The notes under the pieces were generated by a model, which ran no database searches, was not told the origin of the DNA, and saw only the letters and a list, made by a program, of their open reading frames with translations. The position numbers were made by a program, and so were the translations under genes. This document shows, one piece after another, positions 47,395-58,700 of a stretch of 64,000 nucleotides of DNA. Each line of letters starts with the position of its first letter. The first letter of the stretch is position 1. The stretch is from Monarcha castaneiventris obscurior. Taxonomy: Eukaryota > Chordata > Aves > Passeriformes > Monarchidae. The DNA lies in the NCBI GenBank assembly GCA_026261815.1, contig JAMPIT010000300.1, positions 1,550,001 to 1,614,000 of the forward strand, given 5' to 3'.

Positions 47395-47818
47395 CTTCCC
47401 AGCCTTGGCTGGAGAGTGCGGCCGGTGTTCGGAGAGCTGGGAATGTTCACCTGGAGAAGAGAAGGCCCCAGGGAGAGCTCAGAGCCCTTCCAGTGCCCAA
47501 AGAGGCTCCAGGAGAGCTGGAGAGGGACTGGGGACAAGGGATGGAGGGACAGGACCCAGGGAATGGCTTCCCACTGCCAGAGGGCAGGGATGGATGGGAC
47601 ATTGGGAAGGAATTGTTCCCTGGGAGGGTGGGGAGGCCCTGGCACAGGGTGCCCAGAGCAGCTGTGGCTGCCCCTGGATCCCTGGCAGTGCCCAAGGCCA
47701 GGCTGGATGGGGCTTGGAGCAGCCTGGGATAGGGAAAGGTGTCCCTGCCATGGCAGGGGTGGGATGGGATGGGCTCTAAGGTCCCTTCCAACCCAAACCA
47801 TTCCATGATTCCATGAAA
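47395..47818 (+). mobile_element. CR1 LINE 3' end, about 420 bp (main subfamily)
   Basis: Sense copy from GTGTTCGGAGAGCTGGGAAT-type ORF-end DNA through GATGGGACATTGGGAAGGAA to CCATTCCATGATTCCATG. A second short tail with the same CTTCCAACCCAAACCATT lies at about 47935-47990. Frames of 115-189 codons here are repeat artefacts. Confidence 0.94.
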
Positions 47819-47990
47819 TTGTAATTCTCCCGTATCTCGTTCTGCCCATCACTCAGAGCTGCCTTCTGGTCTTCCTAAAGGCTTCCACTTGGTGCCCATT
47901 TCCTAAGAGAGCCACTTAATTAGGGGATTGGGAAGAGATGGTTTTTAAGGTCCCTTCCAACCCAAACCATTTTTGGATTCTTTGAACCTA

Positions 47991-49660
47991 TAATTTTCCA
48001 CGGGGCATAAAAATATTCGTACACAAGTTTTGAAACCCATAATCACACAGAAGCCTTGGGGTGAGGGGGACACTGAGAGCCAGACAGCTCTGGTTCATAC
48101 TGGGAGCCACATGGAAGCCTTCAGGGGCACCAAAAGTCACTTGAAATTAAAAAAAAATACTTTGAATTCCTCCATTTTCATTTTTTGAACATTCAGAAAT
48201 CAGTCCTTCCTTAAACTTAGTGCCCAGTCCTGATAAACACATGGAGCTTAACCCGGGCAGCAGCTTAAAAAATTATAAATATCTTGGAGTAGGGTAACTT
48301 CCAGACCTTTCCATGGAAAGACAGCAGCAATCTTGGAGTAAGCACTTCCCAGGGAAGGGAACTCATATCTTTGAGGAGAACCACAAGGACATTAAAGGAG
48401 ACTGGAGGCTGCCAGCACCAAACCAGACTGGCTACGCTGCTGGGAGAGGTGGAGGGGGGCAAAAGGGGGGAAATTCAAGCCCTTTTTTTAATGATACTTC
48501 CATTTTATTTAAAAAAGAGTGGAAAGGGAATGTGATTTTTGCAGCAGGATGGAGCCAGCAGAGCTGTGGCTGAGGGGAAGCCAAGGGCAGCAGCTGAGGG
48601 CTGCAGGCAGTAGCCACAGCCTCAGTTTGTTATTAGGGTCGTGCAGGGGCAGAGCTACAGGTGAGGGGAGTTTTCCTTCTTTTTGGAAAACAATCTCCTG
48701 AAGGGAAAAAGCACAGATGTCTGTAGGTCTGTCCTGCCCTTTTCCAGTCCCTGTGTTTCTCTTCAGCTGTGTTAGAAGGAAGTTTGGTTTTATTCCCTTT
48801 TCCTACTCTACGGAAGATTAACCAATAGCTGCTCGATCCCCCTCCGAGGCCTTGCTGGCTCCTTCCTCACCTCAATCCTTCCCTAAGTTCCCACTACTCC
48901 TCTGGAGCATCAGGGGGCTGTGCTGATCCTCTCTGTCTGGAAACTGCAACGATTTTAAGTGTCTGGATCTCCTCCCTTCCCAGGGGCAGACATCACTCAG
49001 CCTTGGCACAGCTCTTCCCCTTCCCCACCCAGTGCTGTGCTGTGAGGAATTTTGATCCCTCACCATTTTCTCCAGGGTTTTTCTCTGGAGCTGTGGAGGT
49101 GCCTGGGCTCTACAACACATTCAGAGTGTGGGGTCTGTGTCAGGGTTTTGGGGGGCTGTGAAGAGATTTTTGGTGTATCACTGCTCCCAATTTGTCTTGG
49201 GAGATGGGGAAGTCAATTCCTGTATATGGCGCTTGGACCTCTCTTAGGGTCTGTGCGCACTTTTGGGTTGCAGGAATGTGTGGAAGAGAGGAGGGTGGAT
49301 CAGCCTGGGAGCAAGGGAGGATTTGGGCATGATGAGCGAGCAAAGCTAAACCACAAGGGGGCTTTGGGACCTCTGTACCTCACTCCTGGTGGGTCAGTTG
49401 TGCCCTGGAGGTGCAGGATGGGGGACCTGGAGGGGATCCCTTGCTGCCAGAGGCACGGTGATCCCAGGGACTTCTGCAAAGCCCCCCATGACTGAGGTGG
49501 TGGTGGGGACCGTGCAGGGTCCCAGGTCCCAGGGCTCTGCAGGGGTGGGAGTTGTTCCCTGCTTTTCCTGTTAGAAAAGCTGATGGGGGTCAATCAAGAG
49601 GTTGTTCCCCAGTTTGTGTTTGAGGGAGGTGCCTCCCTTGAAGGGCTGTCAGGGCTGCAG
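47991..49660. other. Intergenic DNA, no gene seen
   Basis: GC-moderate, with short A and T runs near 48,150 and 48,490. A 147-codon plus frame at 49052-49495 has no recognisable domain. Confidence 0.5.
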
Positions 49661-49944
49661 GGGGCTGAGCTGAGGGTCTCTGGGGCTGTTGGAGCTATTT
49701 GGGGCTGAGCTGAGGGTCTCTGGGGCTGTTGGAGCTATTTGGGGCTGAGCTGAGGCTCTCTGGGGCTGTTGGAGCTATTTGGGGCTGAGCTGAGGCCCTT
49801 TGGGGCTGTTTAGAGCTATTTGGGGCTGAGCTGAGGCTCTCTGGGGCTGTTTGGAGCTATTTGGGGCTGAGCTGAGGCTCTCTGGGGCTGTTTGGAGCTA
49901 TTTGGGGCTGAGCTGAGGCCCTTCGGGGCTGTTTGGAGCTATTT
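49661..49944. repeat. 40/41-bp minisatellite, 7 units
   Basis: Units start at 49661, 49701, 49741 (40 bp each), then 49781, 49822, 49863 and 49904 (41 bp each). Each reads GGGGCTGAGCTGAGG, a variable six-base part, GGGGCTGTT(T) and RGAGCTATTT. The array is G-rich on the plus strand and splits into a 40-bp block and a 41-bp block differing by one T. Confidence 0.97.
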
Positions 49945-52085
49945 GGAGCTGGCTTCTGGCCTGGGATCATCTCCATGGCACCAGGGTTTCCTGTGGGAAT
50001 GTCTCGTGGGGCTGCCTGGGCCTGAAGGGAGCAGCTGGCTCAGCCTCCCGTGTCAGGGGCTCCTCGTTGGAGAAAAAAGCTTTTCCTGACCATTCTGCTT
50101 TCCGTGGCTGGGTGGGGTTTGTGGATGGCCAAGGCTGCCCCTGGGGGTCAGGCCTTTGGGACATGCTTGGGATGCGTTCTCATCCATCCACAGGAGTGGG
50201 ATGGGAACCCATCTTCCTTTCCTAACTGCGCTGGCAGGAACAAACCTCTCTGTGCTTGGACCATGGCCCACTGAAGGTGACCCTGGTGTCCCTGTGGCTG
50301 CCCTGGGCTTTGGGCTGAGCTTTGGCAGAGATTTTGCCTTGCCCAGCTGGGGCTGGAGCTGCGCCTCCTGCTGAAGAAGGGAAGCCTGGGCTGGGCTGGG
50401 CATAAATCCACAGATCCAGTGTTCACATCTGCCCTGGCTGGGTGAAAGCAGAGTTTTCAGTCCTATTGTTTGTAGGGGAAAAGTGCCTGGAGTTTCTTTC
50501 CTGTTATTTCTCTTTCCCGAGGTGTTTATTGCTAAGAATAAACTGCTGCTTCACCTCCTGCCTGCCCTCCGAGCTGCTTGGGGCCAGCATTTTAGACTTC
50601 AGCTGGAGCTGCACGGAGTCAGTGACCTTGTTTTCCAGAGACCTTGCTTGAAGGAGCAGGAACTGGATTTTGCCTTCATTTACCCCTTAAGGAGCTGGCC
50701 CAGGAGGGAAAGGCCCCTGCGAGCAGTTCCTTGCTGGGGAGTCACCCCACAGGGAGGCCTGAGCAGGAATCAGCCACGCTGGCATCATGCTGGGATAGTT
50801 TTCCTCTTGGAAATAAACAATGGAGGAAGCCACAGCTGAGCCAAGATGATTTTTGGTTTATTCCATGTGCTGTTTACTTGCAACAGATCTCTGGAGCAGG
50901 CCTTGCCCTGCTCCTCATCCTCAGCCTGTCCCACAGCTCTTGCAGCAGTCTGGCTGCTAAAATCCATCCAAAGCAAAGAAATGAAAAGCTGTGGGGGAGC
51001 TTTGGGAGAGCCTTCCCCTTTTCCTTTGCTCTTGCACACAAACTCTGCCTGTTTCTGGTCCTGCCCCAGCCTCACTGCTGTGGGGTGGGACTGACAGTCC
51101 CGAGGGCCCACAGAGCACATGGAGAGAGCTCCTGGGGACACCAAAACACCGATCTCCAGGGAAAATCAGCTTGAGAGCACTGGGACACCCTGAAAATTGC
51201 ATCAAGGCCTCTGAGAACACTGGAAATGAAACAGAGGGGCTCCAGGGGTATCCAAACCCTCCCGAGCGGCACAGTTGGAGCAGGACAAACAGAGCAGGGC
51301 TGGTTTCCCTCCTGTGTCTCCCTCTTGCCTCTCCTCTTCCCTTTTCATCTAGGGAACACAAAAGCAAACCAAGAGCTGAGGGAACCAGAGGGAACCAGAG
51401 GGATTCAGAGCACTTAAAAGCAGATGGAGGGATTTGAGGGACCCTGGTGGCACCAAAATCCATATGGAAGCACGTGAGGGTTCACCAGGAAAGAGCAGAA
51501 GCCTCTGGGGACATGGGAGGGGCACCAAACCCAAATTAATTCCATATGTGAGAGACCTGGTGGGGTTTTTCAGCCTGAGACCTGTATCTGTCCTTTCTCC
51601 TCCATGTGCTGGCATCCAGGTTTCAGATGGATTTCACGGTGCGTGAGCATCCCGGGAGAATTTCCTGCTTGTGGGAGAGAAACGTTCCCGTTTCCACCCG
51701 GATCTTACAATGCCTTGTCAGTGACAAAACATTCCCAAATCCTCTCATTTATCAAATGGCCAATCCTGTTAACAGCTTAAGAAACATAATTACCTGCAAT
51801 CTCTTCTGTTATTCATTTTCTGCCTGTACTTCCCTCTCCCTGGCAGCTTCCCAGAAGCCAGGCAGGAGCTGCAGCCTCAGCACTGCAATTCCCTCTGCAG
51901 TGGGAATCACAGCGCTCCCAGGGGTTTTGCCTCCCTGGTTGGAGCAGCAGGAAGCAGGTGAGTGGGGAAGGCACCACTTGGGTGCAGCTTTCCAGGCACT
52001 GGAAGTGCTGATCCCTCTGGATGGTGGGAACATCACTGACCAGGATCTGCTTTTTTAGGGTGGAAGAAATCGCAGCCAGATTTAA
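49945..52085. other. Intergenic DNA, no gene seen
   Basis: GC-rich first half with several frames of 110-176 codons on both strands and no recognisable domain. No CR1 is recognised. Confidence 0.5.
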
Positions 52086-52442
52086 TGGAATCATAGGATA
52101 GGTTGGCTTGGAAGGGATCTTAAAGATTATTTTATTCCTGCCATGGGCAGGGACACCTTCCACTATCCCAGGCTGCTCCAAGCTCCCAACCTGGCCTTGG
52201 ACACTTCCAGGGATCCAGGGGCAGCCACAGCTTCTCTGGGAAATCCATTCCAGGGCCTCACCCCCCTCACAGGAGGAATTCCTTCCCAGTACCCCAGCTA
52301 TCTTACCCTCTGGCAGTGGGAAGCCGTTCCCCCTTGTCCTGGCACTCCAGGCCCTCTCCATCTTTTTTGGAAGCTCCCTATAGAGACTGAAATGCTGCTA
52401 CAAGGTCTCCCCAAATCCTTCTCCTCTCCAGGCTGAATTCCC
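52086..52442 (-). mobile_element. CR1 LINE 3' end (main subfamily)
   Basis: Antisense copy from ATGGAATCATAGGATAGGTT through CTGCCATGGGCAGGGACACC to TTCTCCTCTCCAGGCTGAAT. It has small gaps relative to other copies. Confidence 0.92.
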
Positions 52443-55194
52443 TTGCATTCCCTGATTTCCCTGCGTGCAGGTGGCTCTGGGAGAAGCAGCAGGAGAGGCT
52501 GGGGCAGGATTTGGGTGCTGGAAGGGGCTTTGGGAGCTTCAGCAGCAGCACAGCAGAACCCAAAACATCAGGGAACTGGTGAAAAGGGGGAAATGGGGAT
52601 CAGCTGGAAGCAGCGTGAGCTCCTGGTTCTGGCACTGCTGAAAGCAGCAGATTTCCTGATTTCCTGTTTTCCTGATTTCCTGCTCCTGACTTCCCAATGC
52701 CTCGTTTGGCCCAGATCTCAGGCAGGATTTGGAAGAGCAGCATTTGCAGCCTGTAGATTTGCTGTCTTCCTAAAAGTTGGTTCTTCGTGGAGTGGTTCTT
52801 CGATGCAAGGAGAACCCTCCAGAACCACAACAGCTTCTCCCATAGCCAGAAAATTCCCAGCTCTGTCCTCCCCATACCTTTTGTGCCTTAAAATCTCTCA
52901 CCATGCTGACATCCTCACTGTCATTACCTGGCCAGGACAAGTCCTGTCTCCTGTCTGTGTTCAGAGCCGCCTTTGGTCAGGAAGGATTTTTCTGATTCCT
53001 GCTCCCCTCCTGTCTCGGCTATTTTGGATCCTCAGTGTTTTGGATAAATGATCCACATTCCTTCTGACACTTTCATATGTTATTTTTAAGCAGGTTTTTT
53101 TTTATGCTGCTTGCCAACAATTTCTCCTTGCAGTTCTTTGAATTTGGTATTAAAAACCCCCATGAATAAATTGTGTACAAATCACAAGGTCTTTAAAAAA
53201 AACAAAGTCAGGCAACATCTTAAGGGATTTGGGGCTTTTTGATCCTGAGATGCTGAATTCAAGCATATTTTGGTCACTATTATACAATAACCCTTTCTTA
53301 AGAACAATCTGAACCTCAAATACTGAGTGTGGCCAGAACTGCCTAAAAAGCTGCTTTTCCTTTCGGAAATAGGAAATTCATTGCTCAAAATTCAGTCACT
53401 CACAGACCAAGCATCACCCAGACCCAGAGATTTTGGAAGGCTCTGGGCAACCTGCCTGGAGCAGGGAAAGGAGTGGGATAAGAAAGGATCCAAGTCTTGA
53501 GGAGGGATGGAACCAAGCTGGATTCTTATGTTTAACAAGAGATAATTTATATACAGGGAGATGAAGAACTGCAAGGGAATAAACTGCACCTAAAAAAAAA
53601 AAAGGGAAAACTGCCCCAATAATGATAAAAAAAGTAGGACAGCTGTGCTTTTCTGGCAGAACTTGCTATTTCTTTTATGACATTTATCTCAAATCATGCA
53701 AACCCTTCAGAGCAGCACTAATGCCCAGTGGAGTTCTCCAACCTAAATGTCTCGTTGTCAGTGCAGGAAACAAAGATAATGGAATTTGAACGCTGGATGC
53801 AACAACAGGGGCTGCCTCTCCCTGCTCCAAGTGGGAATGAGGGCTCCAAAGGGCCTCACCAGGACAGGCTGAAGAGTCTGTGAAGAATTTGTGAAGAAAT
53901 GCCCAAGATCTCAGCTATTTTTCCCCATGATTTGGTTCTTCCTGGAAAGGAAAAAAAAAACCACAAACCCCACACAAAACAGTTGCATGAAGACGCCGCG
54001 ATTTCAAAGCAAAATTTGAAAACATTTCTGATTTGCAAATGGCATCTCAGCATTTTCATGAGAATAAAATGCTGCTGTGATGCCGTGGTTAAATATTTCA
54101 TTCCAGCTCCCTGAACAAACTTAAAATCTTATTAGGAGGCGTTTTGACATTAAAGTGAGCTTCTCTGTGGTGCCCAGGGCTGAGACATCTCCAGCTCCAA
54201 GTGCAGCTGCAGGAGCCCTCCCTGCCAGGGAATGATCAAAGGTGCCACCCGTGAGCCCCTGCTTGTCCCCACACCCAGCCCAGGAGGAAAAACACATCCT
54301 GAACATCCCCAGGGCTGGGGAAACAGCATGGAAAATCCATGGAAAACACATGGAAAACACACATTGCTGTCAGAACCCTCCTGTGAAAAGGTTGGGCGAG
54401 TTTAGCAAACAGAAATGCTCTGCCTGGGTTCAGATTGTGCTGCAACAAAACCTCAGCCAGTGCTGGCTGCTCCATTTGTTGTGCGGCCTTGGGAGAGGGA
54501 AACGCTGGGAAAAGAATTTCAGGGAACAGACGGAGAAGGGAGGGATTTTCCAAAGCTCTCTGCAATCCCCGTGTGTGCCACCCTCAGATTTGGGGGGTGG
54601 CTTGTGGCAGCTCCCGGGATGTTCCTGGGATGGTGGGGCGGGGTGGGATGGAGGTAATTCCCAGTGAAGTCCTGGTGTGGGAGCAAGGAGCTGTTGTTCC
54701 CCTCTAGAGGCTGGAGCCCATCTCCCGCGGGAGCTGCTGGCTCTGCTCTTCCCAGGGATGGGTGTTTGACCCCAAAATAGCCATTGCTGCCCTGCTGGCG
54801 GGAGGAGGATGTGGGAACTTCTCCATCACGTGCTGCTGTTGGAGCTGGAATGGGGATGCTGACCAGGACTCCCAGTTCCCAATGTTTATTCCATTGTTCC
54901 CCATGGTTCTGTGCCACGCTGGTTCTGTTGGTGGGAGATCCCCAATGCCACCGTGGTGGCAGTGCTCCTGGAGTATCCGAGGACCTGTTTTGGGACTCTG
55001 AGCATCCCAACTCCACTCCCCACGCCTCCTGGATGTTCCTCCTGGTGCCTCTGTGCCCTTGGCACATCCCGGCCCCTGGGGTGGGTGCAGGGCTGAGCCT
55101 GCAGAGCTGAAGTCGTGGCCGTGGGTGTCTCAGAGCTGCAGAACACATCACAGGAGAGCACAGGGCTGCTTTGCTGGCTCCTGCACTTGGCTCA
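52443..55194. other. Intergenic DNA, no gene seen
   Basis: No repeat of note except A-runs near 53,590 and 53,950. The 308-codon minus frame at 54519-55445 begins in antisense CR1 and is not supported as a gene. Confidence 0.5.
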
Positions 55195-55760
55195 CACAAC
55201 CCCAGGAGTGCTCCAGGCTGGGGCAGAGGGGCTGGAGGGGAAAAGATTGCTGGGCATGGGTGAGGCCCCTCGAGGGCTGCGTCCAGTTCTGGGCACCTCA
55301 TAACAAGACATGGACGGGCTGGAGCATGTCCAGGGAAGGGAACGGAGCTGGGAAGGGGCTGGAGCCCCAGGAGTGGCTGAGGGAGCTGGGAAAGGGGCTC
55401 AGCCTGGAGAAAAGGAGGCTCAGGGGGGACCTTGTGGCTCTGCACAACTCCCTGACAGGAGGGGGCAGCCGGGGCAGGTCAGGCTCTGCTCCCAGGGAAC
55501 AGGGACAGGAGGAGAGGGAACGGCCTCAGGCTGGGCCAGGGGAGGCTCAGGTTGGACATCAGCAGGAATTTCTGCATGGAAAGGGTGCTCAGGCCTTGGC
55601 AGGGGCTGCCCAGGGAGGTTTGGAGCCCCCATCCCTGGAGGTGCCCAATGAATTCCTGGAGGTGGCACTCAGTGCTCTGGGCTGGGGACAAGGTGGGCAT
55701 CGGGCACAGCTTGGACTTGAAGGGCTGGGAGGGATTTTCCAACCTCAGTGATCCCAAAAT
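55195..55760 (+). mobile_element. CR1 LINE 3' end, about 560 bp (second subfamily)
   Basis: Sense copy: AGTGCTCCAGGCTGGGGCAG, then AACAAGACATGGACGGGCTG, GGCAGGGGCTGCCCAGGGAG, CTGGGGACAAGGTGGGCATC and CAACCTCAGTGATCCC. Mirrors 32280-32800. A 232-codon plus frame over it is CR1-derived. Confidence 0.94.
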
Positions 55761-58700
55761 TCTCCCCCTAGGGCTCCACCCAGCCCCCAGGCAGCTTCAC
55801 AGAGGCTCTGGAAGCACCAGCGTGTTGCTGAGCAGCTTAACCAGCTCTTGCTGTGTGTGAGTGAGGCCCCATCCTCACGCAGGGAGGGGACGAGCAAGTG
55901 GAAATCAGGGCTTATGTTTGCCACTGATAAATGCATTAATCTTTCGAGCAGAATTTCAACTACAACCCTTTTCCAGGCACCTCAGCGCTCCCTTATTTTG
56001 CAGGCCTTGTAAGGGAATGTGATTTCGCCTTTTAACTGGAGTGTATCTTATGCTAAGCAGCGAGATTAAGCGGAGGGATCCAAAAGAAGTTGCTGAATGG
56101 CAGAATTGCCTTTATAAATAACATTAATAATTTATCCGATCCAGGGGTTTTTTGGGTAAATGAAATACCTGCCTCTGTATAAAGCCCACTGAATAGGAAC
56201 ACATCTCTGCTTTTATGAGGCTGGGATTAAAGAAGGGAAATGCTAAGGGGCTTATCTTCGCTTCAATTTGCAGCCCTTCCGGCTAATGGCAAACTCATTT
56301 AAGGAGCTGCTGTGTTTGTGCCAGCTCTGGCTTTGTTCTCGGTGCTGGAGCTTGGCTGCATTTCCCACCACGGCGCTGGGGAGAGCTGAGAGGAAGCACT
56401 TTGCTTTCCTGACCTCAGATTACCAGACAAAAGCCAGCAAGAATCGTTTTCCTCCCTGTTCTGCGCTGCTTAAAGCATCTGCCGGGCCAGGACCTCCCGT
56501 GCAGGAGAGGCTGGGGCTGGATGAGCCCAAGGAGCTTCTGTCAAAGTGTGCTGGGATGCCCCGAGTGCTGCTGCACCAACAGGCGTGAAATGGCAGCGTT
56601 CACCCTCCCCAAAGTCCACGAGCTGTCACTTCCCAGCTTTTCTTTCATGGCCGGTGAAAATCAATCGCTTCAAAGTTCACTGAAGGTGAAGGCGACGTTT
56701 GCTTTCCATTCAGGGCTGAGCCATCTTCGGGAGTGAACCTCTCAGAAGGGAGAATAGCAAAAATCAGCAGAAAACACCACTCTGAATAATTCCAGCTAGG
56801 CAAGGGAAAAGCAATTTGCTCCTAGTTATTCCTCAGACAAAAGTATGAATATAAGAAATCATCAGCTATTTACCCTGCCTGGACTGTTTGCATGAGGTTT
56901 GTGCCATTCCAGCTTTGCTTCACCGACCCTCAAAGACCTCATCACCGGATCCTCGAGGCATTTAAAGAAATCAGGGGACTTGGGGGATTTTTTTTTTTTT
57001 TTTTGCATCAGCAAGGCCCAAAAGCAGAGAAAACAAAAGGGGTTCTAAATCTGACCCAAGCTGCTGCTGGTGTGTGCACTGACCTGGATCAGGCCCTGAC
57101 CGACTGTAACGGCAAGGAAATTGTACCCAAAATAATGTTACAAGCGCTGTGCTTTGCATTCAGAGAGCGAGGCTGTGGCAGAGGCAGGTGGGAATTCACA
57201 ATCTGCTTTAGCAAAACCTGAGATTGCCTTTAGCTGGGTGTTTAAAGGCAGTTTTATGTCACCCACATCTGCTGCTGCCCAGGCAGGCCCGCAATCCCCA
57301 GAGCTGTGCTGCTGCGGCGAGGAGAGGAAGCAGAAAGGGAGATGAAGACCTCCTAAGCTTTATCAAACCCCACCAAAAAGTCAGGAGATTTGGGGATTAT
57401 GCCGTGTAATTACATTACCTGCAGAAAAAAGTTGCCTGAGAATTTCCTGTCTTCTGCTGCCAGCGCTTTTCAGCCATTAGTAACACACAACTTCCCATTG
57501 TCTTTTCCAGAGGCACAGATGGGCTAATTTTCAGCTACCTGATAATTACACATTGTTTGAAACTATATCAAAAGCTTCCAATCCTGCCATCCTGCAGCAG
57601 CCACTCCTGCAGCTCCCAAAGCCCCTGGCTGGGGCGTGCAGGAGTCCCCATCCCTCAGTCCATCTGTCTGCCCCGGAGTGGAGCTCCGGAGCCTCCGCGC
57701 TCCCAACTCAGCTTTCCCAGGCTGGTTTTGTAGGGATTTGCACCTTTTCCAAACGGGTTGGAGTCACTGAAGCTCCACCAAAAGCATCCTCCCGGCTCCA
57801 TGCCAGCACCCCGGGTTAGTATGGGATAACACTGCCTCAAGGTGTTCTTCTGAAACGCTCGTGGGGATGCTGCTGGCTGGGGAAATGAAGGAGAAATCAG
57901 TGCGAGAGGCTAAAGATCAGCGTAACAGAGGTTTAGTCTCAGTTTTCCTGGGCAAAGATGGGGATTGCCAGGCTGGAGAAAGGCAGGATGGACAGGAAGG
58001 GTGACAGCCTCTCCTCTAGAGCCAAAGTGGGGGCTGGAGAACTTCCTTGTCCCTTGATCCCTCCTCTTCAGGAGTGGTTTCTCTGTGAGCTGAGCTCTGA
58101 TTGGATTTAGAGGGTGTTTTTTCAGTGGGAAAAGGCAAAAGTCCTCCCCACTCGAGTGCTTTCTGCTTCCCATCATCAGGTCCTCCTGTTCCCTTATCAA
58201 AGAAGGAAATTAAATTGGGTTGACATGACTGGCTCTTGACAAACCCATGTTCTTTGATTTTATTCATCCTTTTACAAGTTGCTCATTTAAGCCTTTCCTC
58301 CAGCCTCTTTCAGGGAATTTAGATTAAGATGATTATTCAGGGTTTTTTCTAACTTTTTTTTTTTTAATTTTAAGTCTCCTCTTCAAAGAGAGGTGTTTCT
58401 CTCATCTCCAGGGACCTTTGCACCTTCATCAGTTTTGAAGATAACCACCACAGGTTCGATGTTCGGGGGTGCCTCTCATTTTGAATACATTTGACACATC
58501 CAAATGGCTCCAAACTCCTTCCCTTCCACTGGCCTTCCTCACAGTTCCCTTCAAAGCTGTTTCATTCCATTTCATCTACAATTAACCTTTGGATAAAACC
58601 TGAAGCAATGGAGATGGAACAAATCCCTGCTTGGAACACTCGGTCCTTTCTTCCTCCCCAGACATTCAGGGCCCTCCACATCTTCCTGTTCTCGTTTTAC

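Noticed and set aside
54519..55445. 308-codon minus frame
   Set aside because: It begins in antisense CR1 (55195-55760), which is low in stops on both strands, and has no domain.
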